Shown in pieces: positions 4,314-5,167 of a stretch of DNA of 5,167 nucleotides. The DNA is taken from positions 1 through 5,167 of the forward strand of contig JAUTXA010000111.1 of the NCBI GenBank assembly GCA_030838265.1. The letters are read 5' to 3'. The stretch comes from Actinomycetota bacterium (GTDB taxonomy: Bacteria; Actinomycetota; Acidimicrobiia; Acidimicrobiales; BP-101). Position 1 is the stretch's first letter. Each line of letters starts with the position of its first letter. The notes under the pieces were generated by a model. It was given only the letters and a program-made list of their open reading frames with translations. It searched no databases and was not told the origin of the DNA. The translations under genes and the position numbers were made by a program.

Positions 4314-5167
4314 GTGCCGGTCCCCCGGATGCACGACGACGAGGTCGAGATCGACGACGAGCTGGTTCGTCGCCTGCTGGCCACCCAGATGCCGGAGCTG
4401 GGTGACCGGCCGCTGACCCGCATCGAGGCGTGGGGCACCGACCATGTCATCTTCCGCCTCGGCCGTGACCTCTCGGTGCGGCTGCCCAAGATCGGGTGGG
4501 CCGCCAAGCAAGGCGAGAAGGAGAGCCGCTGGCTTCCCGTCCTGGCGCCCCACCTGCCCATCGAGGTGCCGGTGCCGATCGCCGTGGGCCAACCCGCCGA
4601 CGGCTACCCCTTCCCGTGGTACGTCTCCCCCTGGCTCGAGGGCACGAACCCGAGTCGCGAGGGCTCGGTCGACGGACGCCAGCTGGCGCGTGACCTGGCC
4701 GCGTTCGTGCTCGCCCTGCAGCGGATCGACGCCACCGGGGCACCGGGGCCGAGGCTCGGCCAACGAGGCGGGCCGTTGACGGGGGCCGACCACTTCAACC
4801 GCGAACGGGCCGAGCAGCTGCGGGGCGAGGCCGATGTGGACGGACTCCTGGCCGTGTGGGACGCCGGCCTCGACGCGCCACCATGGGAGGGCCCGGCCGT
4901 GTGGGTCCACGGCGACCTCATGGACGGCAACCTCCTCGTCCGCCACGGTCGGCTCAGCGGCGCCATCGACTGGGGCGGGCTCATCGCCGGCGACCCCGCG
5001 GTCGAGCTGATGGTGGCCTGGAACTTCTTCGACGCCGACAGCCGCGTCGCGTACCGCGAGGCCCTTGGCTTCGTCGACGACGCCATGTGGCTACGCGGTC
5101 GAGCGTGGGCCGCGTCGCACGCCATCGCCGCCCTGCCGTACTACCGCGACACCAACCCCGACATCGT
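4314..5167 (+). CDS. Aminoglycoside phosphotransferase family kinase, C-terminus cut by window edge
   Basis: The frame stays open to the right edge: 284 codons plus two bases, with probably only a few to about 20 residues missing. It has the APH/choline-kinase fold. VRLPK (55-59, counting from GTG) holds the nucleotide-binding Lys59, and Glu68 in GEKESRWLP is the likely helix glutamate. HGDLMDGNLLV (199-209) is Brenner's motif with catalytic Asp201 and Asn206. AIDWGGLIAGDPAVEL (217-232) carries the metal-binding Asp219. The family usually has HGDLHPGN and GDPAxDL, so Met203-Asp204 and Glu231 are mild variants. It should phosphorylate a small hydroxylated molecule with ATP or GTP. The substrate is unknown, and similar chromosomal actinobacterial genes are not proven resistance genes. 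GTG at 4314 is preferred over ATG at 4329 because related proteins, as I recall them, begin with a VPRM-H-DE-like N-terminus. Neither start has a Shine-Dalgarno. Confidence 0.92.
   Translation, partial: MPVPRMHDDEVEIDDELVRRLLATQMPELGDRPLTRIEAWGTDHVIFRLGRDLSVRLPKIGWAAKQGEKESRWLPVLAPHLPIEVPVPIAVGQPADGYPFPWYVSPWLEGTNPSREGSVDGRQLARDLAAFVLALQRIDATGAPGPRLGQRGGPLTGADHFNRERAEQLRGEADVDGLLAVWDAGLDAPPWEGPAVWVHGDLMDGNLLVRHGRLSGAIDWGGLIAGDPAVELMVAWNFFDADSRVAYREALGFVDDAMWLRGRAWAASHAIAALPYYRDTNPDI

Noticed and set aside
4050..4946. Minus-strand open frame of 298 codons opposite the YjbR-family and kinase genes
   Set aside because: It has shadow composition and no motifs, and it is contradicted by clear APH motifs on the plus strand.
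4314..5167. Calling the kinase an antibiotic resistance gene
   Set aside because: The fold is clear, but the family covers many substrates. Nothing in the sequence or context (no mobile element, no resistance neighbours) supports resistance.

Overview
High-GC DNA with actinobacterial gene content and codon use (almost every third codon position is G or C, several starts lack a Shine-Dalgarno, and there are TANNNT-type -10 hexamers next to start codons). An Actinomycetota member is likely. I cannot fix the class from sequence alone; an Acidimicrobiia-like lineage is a guess.

Layout. (1) Left, minus strand, positions 1-801: a probable two-gene operon. A 208-residue two-helix membrane protein of unknown function comes first, followed 37 bp later by the start of a zinc-dependent medium-chain alcohol dehydrogenase that runs off the left edge. 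Both have good ribosome binding sites. (2) Positions 802-936: a divergent control region with two overlapping palindromes. One has the half-site spacing of a DosR/DevR-type box. (3) Plus strand, 937-2492: a possible small one-helix membrane protein (937-1200) that overlaps the start of a 455-residue flavin amine-oxidase-like protein (1125-2492). (4) Minus strand, 2512-3846: a complete, apparently cytoplasmic GH29 alpha-L-fucosidase, convergent with the oxidase across a 19-bp gap. (5) Positions 3847-3884: a 38-bp divergent promoter region with a 16-bp palindrome between two candidate leaderless promoters. (6) Plus strand, 3885-4271: a MmcQ/YjbR-family protein. It is followed 42 bp later by an aminoglycoside-phosphotransferase-fold kinase (4314 to the right edge, almost complete).

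How the genes fit together: only the membrane protein and dehydrogenase look co-transcribed. The others are single-gene units of housekeeping or accessory metabolism, and I see no pathway joining oxidase, fucosidase, YjbR protein and kinase. I found no mobile element, RNA gene, CRISPR array or convincing terminator, and no clear new defence or biosynthetic system. The points most worth a second look are the control elements at 872-900 and 3847-3884, the overlapping small membrane ORF, and the oxidase active site, which keeps the MAO flavin-linking cysteine but lacks the aromatic cage.
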